Under the pieces are notes generated by a model. The model was not told the origin of the DNA and made no database searches. It saw only the letters and a list, made by a program, of their open reading frames with translations. The translations under genes were made by a program, and so were the position numbers. From Bacillota bacterium (GTDB taxonomy: Bacteria > Bacillota > Clostridia > Lachnospirales > Lachnospiraceae), in the NCBI GenBank assembly GCA_023408815.1, contig JAEYJO010000071.1, positions 1 through 27,616 on the forward strand: 27,616 nucleotides of DNA, given 5' to 3'. This document shows, piece after piece, positions 24,893 through 27,616 of this stretch. Each line of letters opens with the position of its first letter. The stretch's first letter is position 1.

Positions 24893-25747
24893 ATGAAGAG
24901 AACGAACCGAAAGAAAATAAAAACGAAATTAAAGCTTGCCATATTGAATGTATTGTTGATTATATTATGCTTTCTGGGATTGGTACCGATTCTATACGCA
25001 CTTTCCCTATCCTTAAGCGGCAGCGGCGGCGCGCTGTCGGCAGGACTAACTCTTCTGCCGGAGAAGCTGACCGTAGAAAACTATGTGAGAATCATTACGG
25101 AGGAGCCCTTTTTTATATGGCTGTCCAACTCGGTAATTTTAAGCGCAGCAACCATGACAGTTGCTATTGGCTTTGCGGTAGTGGCCTCTTATGCTTTTTC
25201 CAGGTTCCGCTTCAAGGGACGGAATGGGGTTTTAAAGCTATTGCTGGTGCTGAATGCTTTTCCCCAGATACTTTCTATGTTCGCCATATTCCGGCTGTTT
25301 AAAGCGATGGAAATGCTGGATACGAAAATCGGACTCGTTATCGTCTATGCGGGGAGCATGTGTATATTCGGCATCTGGAATATGAAGGGATATTTCGATA
25401 CCATACCGGTGGAGATCGAGGAAGCATCGAGAATAGACGGAGCGGGAGATTTCCAGCTTTTATGGAAAATCGTACTGCCGTTAGCAAGGCCGGCAGTCAT
25501 TGTGACAGCGGTCATGGTGCTGATATTTGTGTGGAATGAGTATTTATTCGCCACGACCTTTTTACTGAACGAAAAGAGCTATACGCTGGCAGGCGGCTTG
25601 TATCAGCTTCAGTCTAACGACTACAGCAGGAGCTGGCCCTTGTTCTCGGCGGCCTCAATTATGGTGTCGGTGCCGATTCTCGCGGTATTCTTCTGTATTC
25701 AGAAGTACATGGTGTCGGGACTTACGGCCGGAGGAGTAAAAGGCTGA
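24893..25747 (+). CDS. MalG-type sugar ABC permease
   Basis: ATG 24893 is preferred, with AGGAG 7 nt upstream; a TTG two codons earlier is less likely. The 284-residue product has six membrane helices and the canonical EAA loop EIEEASRIDGAGDFQLLWKI before VLPLARPA, which contacts the ATPase. LKLAILNVLLIILCFLGLVPILYALS-type opening and the C-terminal FCIQKYMVSGLTAGGVKG are standard for MalG/carbohydrate permeases. It should pair with the MalF-type permease just upstream, which appears broken. No ATPase gene is present here; such systems often share a MsmK-like ATPase encoded elsewhere. Confidence 0.93.
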   Translation: MKRTNRKKIKTKLKLAILNVLLIILCFLGLVPILYALSLSLSGSGGALSAGLTLLPEKLTVENYVRIITEEPFFIWLSNSVILSAATMTVAIGFAVVASYAFSRFRFKGRNGVLKLLLVLNAFPQILSMFAIFRLFKAMEMLDTKIGLVIVYAGSMCIFGIWNMKGYFDTIPVEIEEASRIDGAGDFQLLWKIVLPLARPAVIVTAVMVLIFVWNEYLFATTFLLNEKSYTLAGGLYQLQSNDYSRSWPLFSAASIMVSVPILAVFFCIQKYMVSGLTAGGVKG

Positions 25748-25769
25748 AAGAAAGGAGTAGGTTTACAAA

Positions 25770-27443
25770 ATGAACAAAAGTGCGGTTTTGCATATACCGC
25801 TTTCGCAGTATGCTTTCGCTTCCGGTGAATGGGAGCTGACGGTCAGGATACGTGCCGGAAGGAAAGACCTTACGAAATGTACTCTTTATTATGCCGACAG
25901 GGCATGCGAAAGTGTTCCGATAGAGTTTCAAAGCATACCCATGCAGGCTGCATACGCGGACGAATTGTTCGATTATTATGAGAGTGTGGTCAAAAGTCCG
26001 TACAGCCGGATATGTTATTTCTTTAAATTGGAAAAAGGGGAAGAGTGGAGCTATTACTATGCCGATGAATTCAGAATGGAAATGGCGGATGTAAAGGCGA
26101 ATGGGCTCCTGATAGACACGAGGAGCGAATATTACCAGTATCCGTTTCTGCTGAAATCGGAGATATTCAAGGAGCCGGAATGGTTTAAACGTGCGTTTGT
26201 TTATAATATTTTTCCCGATAGTTTCGCCACAAAGAGGGGATATATAGAAAAGGCGCCAAAGGAAATGGAAGCTCCCGACAGATTAAAATGCAAATCCAAG
26301 CTGGGCGGAACGCTCAGAGGAATTATGGAAAATCTGGATTATATAAAAGGCATGGGTTTCGACTGCTTATATCTGAACCCGATTTTTCTGGCAGGAGAAA
26401 GCCACAAATATGACATCAGGGATTATTTTAAAATAGATCCTTGCTTTGGTACGGACGAGGATTTTCGAATACTGGTGGAGGCAGTGCATGAACAGAATAT
26501 GTATATAGTGATCGATGGAGTATTCAACCATTGCAGCTGGGACTTTTTCGCTTTTGAGGATGTGGTGCAAAAAGGAAAGACCTCTCGCTATTGGGACTGG
26601 TTCTATTGCTTGGAAGAACCCGTTATCCGCCCGAAGAACGAGGGAGAAGAGCCGAAATACGCCTGCTTCGCCTATGAAAAGAAAATGCCAAAGCTGAATA
26701 CGGCTAATCCGGAGGTCAGGGAATATTTTTACAATGTATGCAGATATTGGATGGAGGAATACGGGATAGACGGCTGGCGGCTGGATGTGGCTAATGAGGT
26801 GGATAAGAATTTCTGGCGCGGGTTTAGAAAGAGGACGAAGAAGATAAATGATAATGCTGTCTTAATCGGAGAAGTATGGGAGAATTCTGAGGCATGGCTC
26901 AGAGGAGACATGTTCGATTCCACGATGAACTATGATTTCAGGAGGCATTGCAGAGATTTTTTCGCTCTGAAGAAAATAGAAGCAAAGACCTTTGCAGAGC
27001 GGATAACATCCATGTATCTTCGGTATCCCAAAGAAGTGAGTGAGGGCCAGCTCAATATTCTCGACAGCCATGATGTTCCGCGTTTTATGTCTTTGTGCGG
27101 AGGAAACGTGAGGCTGTGGAAGATGGCCGTATGCTTTTTGATGATGATGCCCGGGGTGCCTTGCCTTTTCTACGGCGATGAAAAGGGGATAGAGGGCATT
27201 AAGGAAGATCAGTACAGACAAGCTATGCCATGGGAGAGCCGGGCAGCTTCCGCGGAAGGAATCGACCTCGAAGAGACGATCTCCGAGCTGGCAGCGTTTC
27301 GCATAAAGCATATCAGACCGGAGGATGGATTCCATGTTTCTGCGGATGGGGAACGGCTTGTATTACACAGAGGAGAAGGGGTGAAGGTTATTTTTGATAG
27401 AAAGGAAGAGAAGTACGCCATACAAATGCGTAATCTATCATAG
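25770..27443 (+). CDS. GH13 neopullulanase/cyclomaltodextrinase-like enzyme
   Basis: The 557-residue product has an N-terminal CBM34-like beta domain (about 1-115) followed by the GH13 barrel. The conserved regions are visible: DGVFNH (249-254), GWRLDVANE with nucleophile D339, IGEVWE with acid/base E368, and DSHDVPR with H434 and D435. NLDYIKGMGFDCLYLNPIF and GVPCLFYGDEKG also match. The layout fits subfamily GH13_20, which hydrolyses maltodextrins, pullulan or cyclodextrins. No signal peptide is present, so it acts in the cytosol on imported oligosaccharides. The C-terminal beta domain is short. AAAGGAG lies upstream and the gene follows the permease by 22 nt, as the last gene of the operon. 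Confidence 0.93.
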   Translation: MNKSAVLHIPLSQYAFASGEWELTVRIRAGRKDLTKCTLYYADRACESVPIEFQSIPMQAAYADELFDYYESVVKSPYSRICYFFKLEKGEEWSYYYADEFRMEMADVKANGLLIDTRSEYYQYPFLLKSEIFKEPEWFKRAFVYNIFPDSFATKRGYIEKAPKEMEAPDRLKCKSKLGGTLRGIMENLDYIKGMGFDCLYLNPIFLAGESHKYDIRDYFKIDPCFGTDEDFRILVEAVHEQNMYIVIDGVFNHCSWDFFAFEDVVQKGKTSRYWDWFYCLEEPVIRPKNEGEEPKYACFAYEKKMPKLNTANPEVREYFYNVCRYWMEEYGIDGWRLDVANEVDKNFWRGFRKRTKKINDNAVLIGEVWENSEAWLRGDMFDSTMNYDFRRHCRDFFALKKIEAKTFAERITSMYLRYPKEVSEGQLNILDSHDVPRFMSLCGGNVRLWKMAVCFLMMMPGVPCLFYGDEKGIEGIKEDQYRQAMPWESRAASAEGIDLEETISELAAFRIKHIRPEDGFHVSADGERLVLHRGEGVKVIFDRKEEKYAIQMRNLS

Positions 27444-27453
27444 AGTGGAACGG

Positions 27454-27517
27454 AAAACCTTAATTCGAATAAAGAACACCGGAGGGATTATCCCAATGGC
27501 ATTAAGTTAAGGGTTTT
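27454..27517. repeat. Long imperfect stem after the GH13 gene
   Basis: AAAACCTTAA (27454-27463) pairs with TTAAGGGTTTT (27507-27517) with one bulged G, enclosing a small palindrome GGGATTATCCC (27484-27494). It starts 11 nt after the GH13 stop. It could be a 3' mRNA structure or the edge of a repeat element; no T-tract decides for termination. Confidence 0.4.
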
Positions 27518-27518
27518 C

Positions 27519-27550
27519 AAGAGCCGTCACACGATGTGTGTCGGCTCTTT
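27519..27550 (+). terminator. Hairpin, candidate operon terminator
   Basis: AAGAGCCG (27519-27526) and CACAC (27528-27532) pair with GTGTG (27536-27540) and CGGCTCTT (27542-27549), with one T-T mismatch and a GAT loop. Only three T follow. It is a strong hairpin well placed to end the transport/GH13 operon, although the T-tract is weak. Confidence 0.5.
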
Positions 27551-27616
27551 GACTATGATTTCTTTCTTCAAAAATAGAAAGAAGCCTTCGCTATTCTCAG
27601 AAAGTCAATTATTTTA

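Noticed and set aside
27454..27616. Complete insertion sequence at the right edge
   Set aside because: Only hairpins are visible. No transposase frame or paired terminal repeats are present within the window.

Overview
The window looks like a chromosomal segment of a low-to-mid GC Bacillota, most likely of the Lachnospiraceae/Clostridia type. The support is strong AGGAGG-type ribosome binding sites, sigma-A-like promoters, a lipoprotein-type sugar-binding protein, and an exopolysaccharide locus with no outer-membrane components. No rRNA, tRNA, CRISPR array or complete transposase gene is visible. The organism assignment is inference from gene content.

Left edge (1-986): a minus-strand coiled-coil protein gene (137-571), then 415 bases without a gene. 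That stretch holds a MITE-like inverted-repeat element (606-764), a good minus-strand promoter lying beyond it, and the plus-strand promoter of the next operon.

Centre (987-19585): thirteen tightly packed plus-strand genes, several overlapping by ATGA. The first five are, in order, PelD-like (a c-di-GMP receptor fused to a degenerate SDR/epimerase domain), PelE-like, a DUF2194 protein in the PelA-deacetylase position, PelF and PelG. This is the gene order described for Gram-positive Pel exopolysaccharide operons. They are followed by DUF2304, a GT4, a GT2, a DUF4832/DUF4874 protein, a GT2 fused to BspA-type leucine-rich repeats, a Wzx-like flippase, a large GT-C/polymerase-like membrane protein and a GT8. 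The Pel core probably makes and exports a c-di-GMP-controlled polymer. The second set has its own flippase and polymerase candidate, and may build or decorate a second glycan or modify the first.

Next (19633-21324): a small Cro/C1-type DNA-binding protein with its own extended -10 promoter, followed by UDP-galactopyranose mutase (glf). They end at a bidirectional terminator shared with the convergent lacI-family gene.

Right part (21353-27616): a maltodextrin-type module. A LacI-family repressor is divergent from a lipoprotein binding protein, two ABC permeases (the first broken by a single-base frameshift) and a GH13 neopullulanase/cyclomaltodextrinase-like enzyme. The ATPase is not present here. 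The window ends in hairpin-rich non-coding sequence.

The most interesting points are the Pel core joined to a second Wzx-type export set, the pseudo-epimerase/PelD fusion with an intact RxxD I-site, the GT2-LRR fusion, and the inverted-repeat element placed in the leader of the coiled-coil gene.
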